Of a stretch of DNA of 64,000 nt, positions 10,035-16,841 are shown one piece after another. The translations under genes were made by a program, and so were the position numbers. The notes beneath the pieces are model-generated. The model was not told the origin of the DNA. It saw only the letters and a program-made list of their open reading frames with translations, and did not search any database. How positions within the stretch are numbered: position 1 is the stretch's first letter; each line of letters starts with the position of its first letter. The stretch covers positions 4,336,501 through 4,400,500 of the forward strand of contig NZ_AP023081.1 in assembly GCF_026072635.1 (NCBI RefSeq), given 5' to 3'. The DNA comes from Pseudomonas solani. Its GTDB lineage: Bacteria; Pseudomonadota; Gammaproteobacteria; Pseudomonadales; Pseudomonadaceae.

Positions 10035-10844
10035 ATGGATTCTCTCTGCCATGCACTGTTGGCCGTGCTGTTTCTGGCCGCTTGTGGCAGCGCCCAGGCG
10101 ACTGAGCTGGTGCGGGTCGGCGGCGCGCACTTTCCCCCTTACGTGATCAAGCCCGAGTCGGAGGCCGCCACCGGCCTGCTGCCAGAGCTGCTGGCCGCGT
10201 TGAACCGCGCCCAGGGCGAGTACGAGTTCGTCATGCTGCCGACGGCGATCCCCCGGCGCTTCCGCGACTTCCAAACCGGCCGCATCGACATGGCGGTGTT
10301 CGAGAACCCTGACTGGGGCTGGCAGGACATCCCCGGCGCGCGCATCGACATGGGCCTGGAGGATGCCGAGGTGTTCGTCGCCCAGTCCCAGCCGACCCGC
10401 AGCCAGGACTACTTCCGCACCCTGGCCGGCAAGCGCCTGGCGCTCTACAGCGGCTATCACTACGGTTTCGCCGGCTTCGATGCCGACCCGGAATACCTGG
10501 TGCGCGAATTCAATGCGCTGATGACCTATTCCCACGACAGCAACCTGCTGATGGTGCTGCGCGGGCGGGCGGATATCGCGCTGGTGACCCGTTCCTACCT
10601 GGGCATGTACCTGGAGCGGAACCCCGAGCAGAAGGCTCAGTTTCTGGTTTCCACCCGGGTCGACCAGAACTACCGCCACTACGCCTTGTTGCGGCCCGGC
10701 GCGGCCATCACCCCCGAGCGCTTCACTGTGCTGCTGGACCTGCTGCGGGCCAGCGGCGAGCTGCAGCGCATCTTCGGGCGCTACCAGATCCAGGTCACCC
10801 CAGCTTCACTGGATAGCTCAGTAATGCCAGATGGCAGAGATTGA
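10035..10844 (+). CDS. Periplasmic solute-binding-like lipoprotein, copy 2
   Basis: Paralogue of the preceding gene, 269 aa from MDSLCHALLAVLFLAACGSA, where LAAC is a good lipobox, so this copy is probably lipid-anchored. In the 62-residue stretch from the lobe-2 motif GKRLALYSGYHYGFAGF onward, 50 residues match copy 1, and the underlying DNA is also very similar, which points to recent duplication or gene conversion. The frame is open back to an ATGA overlap with copy 1 at 9945, but that start would bury the signal sequence 30 residues inside, so 10035 is preferred. Its last 50 bp overlap the end of the convergent CPBP gene. Ligand unknown. Confidence 0.75.
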   Translation: MDSLCHALLAVLFLAACGSAQATELVRVGGAHFPPYVIKPESEAATGLLPELLAALNRAQGEYEFVMLPTAIPRRFRDFQTGRIDMAVFENPDWGWQDIPGARIDMGLEDAEVFVAQSQPTRSQDYFRTLAGKRLALYSGYHYGFAGFDADPEYLVREFNALMTYSHDSNLLMVLRGRADIALVTRSYLGMYLERNPEQKAQFLVSTRVDQNYRHYALLRPGAAITPERFTVLLDLLRASGELQRIFGRYQIQVTPASLDSSVMPDGRD

Positions 10845-11553
10845 CCGCCAGGTGCAGCGCCATCGCCACCCCTAGCCGCCCGCTGAAATGGAAGGCCAGC
10901 CCGTAGCCGAGGCCGGCCACCGTCGCCACCGCCGCGAACAGCGGGCTGAACGGCAGGTGCACCGCGCCGAACAGCAGCGCGGTGAGCCCGACTCCGGCCC
11001 AGGCACCCAGGCGTGAAACCAGCGCGCCCTGCAACAGGCCGCGGAACACCAGCTCCTCCGCCAGCACCACCGCCAGCAGGTTCACCGGCAGCCAGCGCCA
11101 CACCAGCTCCGGCCATTTCGGCATCCAGTCCACGAGGTCCAGCCCCAGGGCCAGCGCCGGCACCGCCAGCAGGGTGGCGGCGGCCGTCACGGCGGTGGCC
11201 CGCCAGCGCGAGGCGATGGTGGGTGCCGTGCGCCCCAGCCACCAGGCCAGCAGTGCCATGCCCACCAGTGTCTTGTCCCAGGACAGGCGCAGGGCATAGG
11301 GCGGCGCGTCGGGGCTCAGGCGCAGCGGTTCGGCCAGGGGCAGGGGCGAGAAGCCGGGCACCAGGTGCGCGGCGAAGGCGATGCTGGCCAGCAGGGTGAC
11401 GGGGAACCACAGGCGCGCGGGGAGTTTCGGCGCGGCGAGGACCCAGAAGGCATACACCAGCCCGAAGGCCAGGCCGGTATAGGACACCTGCCCGAAGCCG
11501 TGGCCCAGAGCGAGGGTGAACAGGGGCAGCAGGATCTGCAGATGGAGCGGCAT
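10795..11553 (-). CDS. CPBP family intramembrane glutamic endopeptidase
   Basis: Multi-pass membrane protein of 252 aa in the CPBP/Rce1 protease family. All three diagnostic motifs are present: EExxxR at residues 166-171 (AEELVFRGLLQ), FxxxH at 195-199 (FGAVH) and HxxxN at 234-238 (HLAVN). Six to eight hydrophobic segments cover most of the length. In bacteria these proteins are linked to bacteriocin self-immunity, maturation or membrane-protein processing; the substrate here is unknown. The 3' end overlaps the convergent binding-protein gene by 50 bp. Confidence 0.85.
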   Translation of the reverse strand: MPLHLQILLPLFTLALGHGFGQVSYTGLAFGLVYAFWVLAAPKLPARLWFPVTLLASIAFAAHLVPGFSPLPLAEPLRLSPDAPPYALRLSWDKTLVGMALLAWWLGRTAPTIASRWRATAVTAAATLLAVPALALGLDLVDWMPKWPELVWRWLPVNLLAVVLAEELVFRGLLQGALVSRLGAWAGVGLTALLFGAVHLPFSPLFAAVATVAGLGYGLAFHFSGRLGVAMALHLAVNLCHLALLSYPVKLG

Positions 11554-11603
11554 GGCACCTCCTCGTATCGGTGCCGCACTTTACCCGCGTGTGCGGGCGG
11601 GTG

Positions 11604-11771
11604 TCAGCGCTCCTTGGCTTCCTTGGCGTCCATCTCGGCGTTGCGTTCATGGATGCGCTTGAGCTGCTCCTCGGTCAGGGGCAGTTTCTTCGCCGTATCG
11701 CGCAGCATCATCAGGCCGCCGACGATGGAGCCGAGGGCGAGGATCAGGATCAGCCAGGCGTACCAGGGCAT
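11604..11771 (-). CDS. DUF2897 small membrane protein
   Basis: 55-aa protein MPWYAWLILILALGSIVGG... with one N-terminal membrane helix followed by a charged tail rich in Lys and Glu (LTEEQLKRIHERNAEMDAKE). It matches the small DUF2897 family, widespread in Pseudomonas and of unknown function. The start at 11771 has a clear GGAG ribosome-binding site; a longer frame to 11819 lacks one. It lies 50 bp upstream of the CPBP protease gene on the same strand, so they may share a transcript. Confidence 0.8.
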   Translation of the reverse strand: MPWYAWLILILALGSIVGGLMMLRDTAKKLPLTEEQLKRIHERNAEMDAKEAKER

Positions 11772-12607
11772 GGGAATCTCCTTTCGAGGTGGGCCGCTAC
11801 TGTAATTCGAACGCGCCACGCTTGCCCCGTTCCCTTGGCGTTTGCTCGTGGCGATCGGTGATTGCCTGGACGACCGATCGCGAATGAATTCGCTCCCACG
11901 AAGAGCGGGCGAATGAATTGGCTCTGTCGGCGTTAGCTGTTGTGGTTTTAATGCAAGCGCTCAAGCTTGGCCTTTTCCGGGCGCCCAAGGGTTCGTGCCA
12001 CCGCCACCCCATGGGTTTCGCTTCGCTCTACACCATCCTACGAAAGCCTGTGCGCACCACGTGGCGATGCGCTGGACGAAGAAAGGTGGGGCAGCCGCCA
12101 ACGCCCCTCCAGGAGGCCGAACGCAGTCGTTGCGCCGGGGGACGAGCGGCATGGATGCCGCGAGAGGCGCGCCAGGCCATGGATGGCCCATCGCGCCGGC
12201 CCCCAGACGACGCTTGCGGCGAACGCACTTCAGTGCGGCCCGAAGGGCGAGCGTAGCGAGTAACGGCGATGGAGTGAGGGAACCCGACGCAGTCGGGCCG
12301 GATGATGGGGCAAGCCCTTTTGGTTCCTTTTAAGTGGTTCGGCATTCCGACGATTGTTAAAAGGGACTCGCCCGGGTGGGCGAAACCAGAAGTACCAACA
12401 AAACTCAGCAATCAGCTGGACTCAAATCCTCTAGCAACACTTAACGCAGACATAGCCAATGAATTCGCCCCTACAGAAAGTCGCCAGGACTGCGAGTTGG
12501 CGCGAACGGCACCTGTAGGGTGTGCTGCGCGCACCGAGAAAGGTGATGCGCACTCCGATCTCCAGATCCAGCGACGCGGGCCGGGCCGGGCAGGTGGGTG
12601 GCCTGCC
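11772..12607. other. Long non-coding, repeat-rich interval
   Basis: This 836-bp gap holds no gene I can support. It contains a REP-like palindrome at 11880-11893, the inverted-repeat-bounded unit described separately, a GTAGGG-type small palindrome at 12515-12535, and a hairpin (GGCAGG/CCTGCC, 12589-12607) immediately after the eutC stop on the minus strand that lacks a T-run. Short open frames here encode low-complexity Arg-rich peptides of the kind that repeats generate. Confidence 0.7.
11907..12470. mobile_element. 564-bp unit bounded by 36-bp imperfect inverted repeats
   Basis: The ends, 11907-11942 and 12435-12470, match in 30 of 36 positions as inverted repeats, both beginning GGGCGAAT at the outside edge. 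The interior has no convincing gene. It includes a copy of the ATGGGtTTCG...CATCCTACG motif (12011-12042) and, near 12305-12400, a segment (AAGCCCTTTTGGTTCC ... AAAAGGGACTCGCC) that I recognise as a recurrent non-coding sequence in Pseudomonas and other proteobacteria. No target-site duplication is evident. It could be a non-autonomous transposon, a composite of REP sequences, or a decayed insertion. Confidence 0.5.
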
Positions 12608-13363
12608 TCAATCCAGCTGCGCCACCGGCTGCAGGTTGCTGTCGTCCTTCAGGCTCACCCCGGAGAGCTGCAGGCGCAGCGCCTCGCGGGCCAGGTAGTC
12701 GAGCTTGATGGCCGCCAGGGCATAGGGCAGCCCCTCGGGGCGTACGTTGGAGATGCAGTTGCGTTCGCTGTCCATGCGCCCGACGCGGGGCTGGTAGGTG
12801 AGGTACAGGCCCAGGCTGTCGGGGGAGGTGAGGCCCGGGCGTTCGCCGATCAGCATCACCACCAGTTGTGCTCGCAGGGCTTCGCCGATGCCGTCGCCGA
12901 TGGCCACCCGGCCCTGTTCGGCGAGCACCACCGGGGTGTTCGCCCAGTCGGTGGCGAAGCGTTCGCGGAACAGCTCCAGCAGCGGCAAGGCGTGGCGTTG
13001 CACGGCGATGGAGGAGAGCCCGTCGGCGATCACCACCGCCAGCTCCGGGGCGGGTGCCTCGGCGTACAGGCGGGCCTGGCAGTCGTCGTGGAGGCGGCGG
13101 CCGCGGTCCGGGCGCAGCAGGTAGGCCTGGCGGTCCTCGGCGTCGCTGCGCACCTGCAGGGTGCGGAAGCCGGCGGCCTTGAGCTGTTCGTCCAGGGCGG
13201 CGAAGTCCAGCGGGTGGTGCACCGCGTCGCGGGCCTGGGCGTGGGCCAGGCCGAAGCGCAGCACCTCGGCGGTGGGCAGGCTGGAGCCGACCCGGCCGAG
13301 GGCGATGCGGGCGGAGGTGTGGGCGCGGAGTTCGTCCCAGGGGTTGTGCTGCACCAGTTTCAT
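12608..13363 (-). CDS. eutC: Ethanolamine ammonia-lyase small subunit
   Basis: Light chain of the adenosylcobalamin-dependent ethanolamine ammonia-lyase, 251 aa, which with EutB converts ethanolamine to acetaldehyde and ammonia. It starts MKLVQHNPWDELRAHTSARI and carries typical EutC segments (HTSARIALGRVGSSLPT, ADGLSSIAVQRHA, VVMLIGERPGL, RNCISNVRPEGL). The start codon overlaps the eutB stop by one base (TGATG), so translation is coupled. No microcompartment genes are nearby, as is usual for Pseudomonas, where the enzyme works in the cytosol. Confidence 0.96.
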   Translation of the reverse strand: MKLVQHNPWDELRAHTSARIALGRVGSSLPTAEVLRFGLAHAQARDAVHHPLDFAALDEQLKAAGFRTLQVRSDAEDRQAYLLRPDRGRRLHDDCQARLYAEAPAPELAVVIADGLSSIAVQRHALPLLELFRERFATDWANTPVVLAEQGRVAIGDGIGEALRAQLVVMLIGERPGLTSPDSLGLYLTYQPRVGRMDSERNCISNVRPEGLPYALAAIKLDYLAREALRLQLSGVSLKDDSNLQPVAQLD

Positions 13364-14754
13364 CAGGCGGCTCCCAGTCGTGGCAGGTCCTTGAGCAGGG
13401 CGTGGCCCTTGCCGATCTCGCGCAGGCGCCCGGAGGGCTCGGTGATGGCCATGCGCAGCAGCCAGTCCTCGTACTCCGGCGCGCGCTTCAGGCCCAGCAC
13501 GGAGCGCAGGTAGAGGGCGTCGTGGAAGGAGGTGCTCTGGTAGTTGAGCATGATGTCGTCGGCACCGGGGATGCCCATGATGAAGGTGATGCCCGCCGCG
13601 CCCAGCAGGGTGAGCAGGGTGTCCATGTCGTCCTGGTCGGCTTCGGCGTGGTTGGTGTAGCAGACGTCGCAGCCCATGGGCACGCCGAGGAGCTTGGCGC
13701 AGAAGTGATCCTCCAGCCCGGCGCGGATGATCTGCTTGCCGTCGTAGAGGTACTCCGGGCCGATGAAGCCGACCACGGTGTTGGTCAGCAGCGGGCGGAA
13801 CTCCCGGGCCACGGCATAGGCACGCACTTCGCAGGTCTGCTGGTCGACGCCGTGGTGGCCACCGGCGGAGAGGGCGCTGCCCTGGCCGGTCTCGAAGTAC
13901 ATGACGTTGTCGCCCAGGCTGCCGCGCCCCAGCGAAAGCGCCGCTTCGTGGGCTTCCTTGAGGATGGCCAGGGAGACGCCGAAGCTCGAATTGGTCTTCT
14001 CGGTGCCGGCGATGGACTGGAACACCAGGTCGATGGGCGCGCCGGCCTCGATGGCCTGGATCTGCGTGGTGACGTGGGTGAGCACGCAGTTCTGCATGGG
14101 AATGGCGAAGTGCTCGCGCACCTCGTCCATCATCTGCCACAGGCGCATCAGGGTCGGCAGCGAGTCACTGGCCGGGTTGATGCCCACCACCGCATCGCCC
14201 GAGCCGTAGAGCAGGCCGTCGAGCATGCTGGCGGCGATGCCGCGCACGTCGTCCGTGGGGTGGTTGGGCTGCAGGCGCACCGAGAGATGGCCCGGCAGGC
14301 CGATGGTGTTGCGGAAGCGGGTGATCACACGGCATTTCTTTGCCACCAGGATCAGGTCCTGGTTGCGCATCAGCTTGCTCACCGCGGCGATCATCTCCGG
14401 GGTCAGGCCCCAGCGCACGGCCTCCAGGGTGGCGGAATCGGTGCTGTCCAGCAGCAGCCAGTCGCGCAGGTCGCCCACGGTCAGGTGGCTGATGGGGGCG
14501 AAGGCGGCGATGTCGTGGCGATCGATGATCAGCCGGGTGACCTCGTCCTCCTCGTAGGGGATCAGCGCCTCGTCGAGAAAGCGCTTGAGCGGCACCTCGG
14601 CCAGGGCCAGCTTGGCGGCCATGCGTTCTTCATAGGTGGCGGCGGCGACCCCGGCCAGGTAGTCGCCCGAGCGGGCGGGGCTGGCCTTGGCCAGCAGGGT
14701 CTTGAGGTCGGCGAAGCGGTAGACCTGGGCGCCAACGGTGGTCTGGTAAGGCAT
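13363..14754 (-). CDS. eutB: Ethanolamine ammonia-lyase large subunit
   Basis: Catalytic heavy chain, 463 aa, forming the TIM-barrel active site for the B12 radical reaction. Family segments include LMRNQDLILVAKKC, VRLQPNHPTDD, GDAVVGINPASDS, QNCVLTHVTTQ, and YFETGQGSALSAGGHHGVDQ. The ATG at 14754 is chosen because GGAGG lies just upstream; the GTG one codon earlier is less likely. It follows eat on the same strand after a hairpin with a short T-stretch, so eat and eutBC may be partly uncoupled. Confidence 0.96.
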   Translation of the reverse strand: MPYQTTVGAQVYRFADLKTLLAKASPARSGDYLAGVAAATYEERMAAKLALAEVPLKRFLDEALIPYEEDEVTRLIIDRHDIAAFAPISHLTVGDLRDWLLLDSTDSATLEAVRWGLTPEMIAAVSKLMRNQDLILVAKKCRVITRFRNTIGLPGHLSVRLQPNHPTDDVRGIAASMLDGLLYGSGDAVVGINPASDSLPTLMRLWQMMDEVREHFAIPMQNCVLTHVTTQIQAIEAGAPIDLVFQSIAGTEKTNSSFGVSLAILKEAHEAALSLGRGSLGDNVMYFETGQGSALSAGGHHGVDQQTCEVRAYAVAREFRPLLTNTVVGFIGPEYLYDGKQIIRAGLEDHFCAKLLGVPMGCDVCYTNHAEADQDDMDTLLTLLGAAGITFIMGIPGADDIMLNYQSTSFHDALYLRSVLGLKRAPEYEDWLLRMAITEPSGRLREIGKGHALLKDLPRLGAA

Positions 14755-14781
14755 CACGGCCTCCGGCAGGGAACAGGCGGC

Positions 14782-14814
14782 AGAAAAGACGAGGCCCGGC
14801 GGACCGGGCCTCGT
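14782..14814 (-). terminator. Hairpin between eat and eutB
   Basis: Eleven-bp stem (ACGAGGCCCGG / CCGGGCCTCGT, 14789-14799 with 14804-14814) and a 4-nt loop. Read on the minus strand it is followed by CTTTTCTG, a weak T-run. It lies just after the eat stop, so it may act as a partial terminator before eutBC. Confidence 0.6.
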
Positions 14815-14835
14815 GGCTTGAGCATAGAGCCTTTG

Positions 14836-16206
14836 TCAGGCGGCATCACCTGTCAGCAGCGCATCGGCCGGGGCGCTGGCGCGATGGTGGGCGGTGAACT
14901 GGAACCAGACGAAGCCCACCGCCATGAAGCCGAGGAAGATCAGGCCGATGGTGGTGTTGAACCAGGCCATGGCGATCAGGCAGACCACCGCCAGCACCAG
15001 GGCGATGCCTGGGACTATGGGATAGCCCGGCGCGCGGAAGCTGCGCTCCAGGCTCGGCTCGCTCTTACGCAGCTTGAACAGGCTGAGCATGCTCATGATG
15101 TACATGACGATGGCACCGAACACGCTCATGGTGATCATCGCGGCGGTCAGGGTCATGCCCTGCAGGTTGATCAGGCCGTCGCTGTAGATGGCGGCGATGC
15201 CCACCAGGCCGCCGGCGATGATGGCGCGGTGCGGGGTCTGGAAGCGCGACAGCTTGGCCAGGCCACGGGGCAGGTAGCCGGCGCGGGCCAGGGCGAAGAA
15301 CTGCCGCGAGTAGCCGAGGATGATGCCGTGGAAGCTGGCCACCAGGCCGAACAGGCCGATCCACACCAGCATGTGCAGCCAGCCGGAGTTCTCGCCCACC
15401 ACGGCCTTCATGGCCTGGGGCAGCGGGTCGTTGATGTTCGACAACTGGGTCCAGTCGCCCACGCCACCGGCGAAGACCATCACCCCGAGGGCCAGGGTCA
15501 CCAGGGTGAGGATGCCGGCGATGTAGGCCTTGGGAATGGTGCGTTTCGGGTCCTTGGCTTCCTCGGCGGCCATGGCCGCGCCCTCGATGGCGAGGAAGAA
15601 CCAGATGGCGAAGGGGATGGCGGCGAAGATGCCGGAGATGGCCGCGCCGCCGAACTCGTTGCTGCCGGCCCAGCCATTGAGCACGAAGTTGCTGAAGCTG
15701 AAGCCCGGCGCCACCACGCCCATGAACACCAGCAGCTCCGCCACGGCGAGCACGGTGACCACCAGTTCGAAGGTGGCGGCGATGCTGACGCCGAGGATGT
15801 TCAGGGTCATGAACACGAAGTAGGCACCGACCGCCGCGTGCTTGGGATCGAGCCCGGGGAACTGCACGTTGAGGTAGGCGCCGATGGCCATGGCGATGGC
15901 CGGCGGGGCGAAGACGAACTCGATCAGGGTGGCGAGGCCGGCCACCAGCCCGCCTTTCTCGCCGAAGGCGCGACGGCTGTAGGCGAAGGGTCCGCCGGCG
16001 TGGGGGATGGCGGTGGTCAGCTCGGTGAAGCTGAAGATGAAGCAGGTGTACATGGCCGCGACGATTAGCGCGGTCACCAGGAACCCGAGGGTCCCCGCCA
16101 CGCCCCAGCCGTAGCTCCAGCCGAAATATTCGCCGGAAATCACCAGGCCCACCGCGATGCCCCAGAGGTGCAGGGTGCCGAGGGTCGGCTTGAGTTGCAG
16201 GGTCAT
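14836..16206 (-). CDS. eat: Ethanolamine permease
   Basis: Amino-acid/polyamine/organocation (APC) superfamily transporter, 456 aa, with about twelve hydrophobic segments. Starts MTLQLKPTLGTLHLWGIAVG and has the conserved early motifs SGEYFGWSYGWGVAG and PHAGGPFAYSRRAFGEKGG. Immediate linkage to eutBC identifies it as the ethanolamine uptake protein. Start at 16206 chosen for its GGAGG ribosome-binding site. A sigma-54-type promoter candidate lies about 40 bp upstream, which fits the reported control of P. aeruginosa ethanolamine genes by EatR and RpoN. Confidence 0.93.
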   Translation of the reverse strand: MTLQLKPTLGTLHLWGIAVGLVISGEYFGWSYGWGVAGTLGFLVTALIVAAMYTCFIFSFTELTTAIPHAGGPFAYSRRAFGEKGGLVAGLATLIEFVFAPPAIAMAIGAYLNVQFPGLDPKHAAVGAYFVFMTLNILGVSIAATFELVVTVLAVAELLVFMGVVAPGFSFSNFVLNGWAGSNEFGGAAISGIFAAIPFAIWFFLAIEGAAMAAEEAKDPKRTIPKAYIAGILTLVTLALGVMVFAGGVGDWTQLSNINDPLPQAMKAVVGENSGWLHMLVWIGLFGLVASFHGIILGYSRQFFALARAGYLPRGLAKLSRFQTPHRAIIAGGLVGIAAIYSDGLINLQGMTLTAAMITMSVFGAIVMYIMSMLSLFKLRKSEPSLERSFRAPGYPIVPGIALVLAVVCLIAMAWFNTTIGLIFLGFMAVGFVWFQFTAHHRASAPADALLTGDAA

Positions 16207-16247
16207 AAAGCCTCCGAGAATGGAATGAACGCAGACGGGGCTGTGTT

Positions 16248-16263
16248 TGCAGTGGCCATGCCA
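16248..16263 (-). promoter_or_regulatory. Sigma-54-type promoter candidate for eat
   Basis: On the minus strand TGGCATGGCCACTGCA fits the -24/-12 pattern GG-N10-GC, close to consensus TGGCACG-N4-TTGC. It lies about 42 bp upstream of the eat start. Ethanolamine catabolism in P. aeruginosa is reported to need RpoN, which supports the call. Confidence 0.6.
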
Positions 16264-16384
16264 GTTCGCCCCATCAGGTCGCAAAGGCCCGCGAAACGTC
16301 GTTTGCGGGATGCTTCGGCACCTGATCGCCGCCGTTCGTGACTCGCAATGGTGCGCGCAAGGGTTGTAACCAATCGTTTCGGTG

Positions 16385-16402
16385 CACTGGTCTAGGCCAG
16401 TG
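16385..16402. promoter_or_regulatory. Dyad upstream of eat, possible enhancer site
   Basis: CACTGG-TCTAGG-CCAGTG, a 6-bp dyad about 120 bp upstream of the sigma-54-type promoter candidate. The distance suits an enhancer-binding protein such as EatR, but the site is proposed only from symmetry and position. Confidence 0.4.
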
Positions 16403-16443
16403 TGACGGTTGTGTGACCGCTATATGGCCGCTACCCGGTAACC

Positions 16444-16469
16444 CTGTAGGGACGAATTCATTCGCCCGA
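16444..16469. repeat. REP-like sequence
   Basis: CTGTAGGGACGAATTCATTC and following bases. It belongs to the same family as 11880-11893, 12455-12476, 23868-23889 and 23937-23958, all built on GCGAATNAATTCGC preceded by TGTAGGGG. Such short palindromic repeats are common between Pseudomonas genes. Confidence 0.7.
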
Positions 16470-16514
16470 GGGGTACGGAGCGATCCTTTGGCTGGGAGGT
16501 GTTTGCAGGGCCGC

Positions 16515-16590
16515 ATGGGTTTCGTTTCACTCTACCCATCCTACGGACTCGCCATCATTCGTAGGATGGGTAGAGCTCCGCGAAACCCAT
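16515..16590. repeat. Inverted pair of a 31-bp repeat
   Basis: Left arm 16515-16545 and right arm 16560-16590 are inverted copies (26 of 31 positions match) of ATGGGTTTCG...CTACCCATCCTACG, separated by 14 nt. Single copies of the same motif occur at 12011-12042 and 36971-37002. The pair could fold into a long hairpin. Confidence 0.7.
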
Positions 16591-16636
16591 CGATGCAGGC
16601 ATGCCAGGTCCCCGGGAGACCAGGAAAATCGCGTTC

Positions 16637-16653
16637 TTTACGCTTTCTTTATG
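16637..16653 (+). promoter_or_regulatory. KdpE binding site candidate
   Basis: TTTACG-CTTTC-TTTATG: two 6-bp direct half-sites with a 5-bp spacer, closely resembling the E. coli kdp site (TTTATA-N5-TTTACA). It lies about 90 bp upstream of kdpF, with the kdpDE genes at the end of the same cluster. Confidence 0.65.
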
Positions 16654-16743
16654 CCCCGCCCCCGGTCCCCGTCTCGTCCCTTTACGCCCCTCCTGCCGAG
16701 AATTCCTCCAAAGCGGCGCAGTCCGCATACCGGAGCAACAGTC

Positions 16744-16833
16744 ATGAGCATTCTCGACGGGTTGTCCCTGGCAATGGCCACGGGGCTTTTCATCTACTTG
16801 CTGGTCGCGCTGCTGCGCGCCGAACGCAGCTAG
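16744..16833 (+). CDS. kdpF: KdpF, small subunit of the K+ pump
   Basis: 29-aa membrane peptide MSILDGLSLAMATGLFIYLL... with one transmembrane helix, the stabilising subunit of the KdpFABC complex. A GGAG ribosome-binding site precedes the ATG. kdpA starts 8 nt after its stop. It opens the operon. Confidence 0.92.
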   Translation: MSILDGLSLAMATGLFIYLLVALLRAERS

Positions 16834-16841
16834 GGGGCGTC

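Larger units (their letters stand above)
16207..16743. other. Regulatory and repeat-bearing gap between eat and kdpF
   Basis: Divergent 537-bp interval without a supported gene. It holds the eat promoter candidate, a possible activator dyad at 16385-16402, a REP-like sequence at 16444-16469, an inverted pair of the 31-bp repeat at 16515-16590, and a KdpE-like box at 16637-16653 before kdpF. No regulator gene for ethanolamine use is present here. Confidence 0.7.

Noticed and set aside
12028..12411. Minus-strand open frame of 127 codons inside the repeat-bounded unit
   Set aside because: Its peptide is of the Arg/Pro/Ser-rich kind repeatedly produced by this repeat; no ribosome-binding site and no domain.
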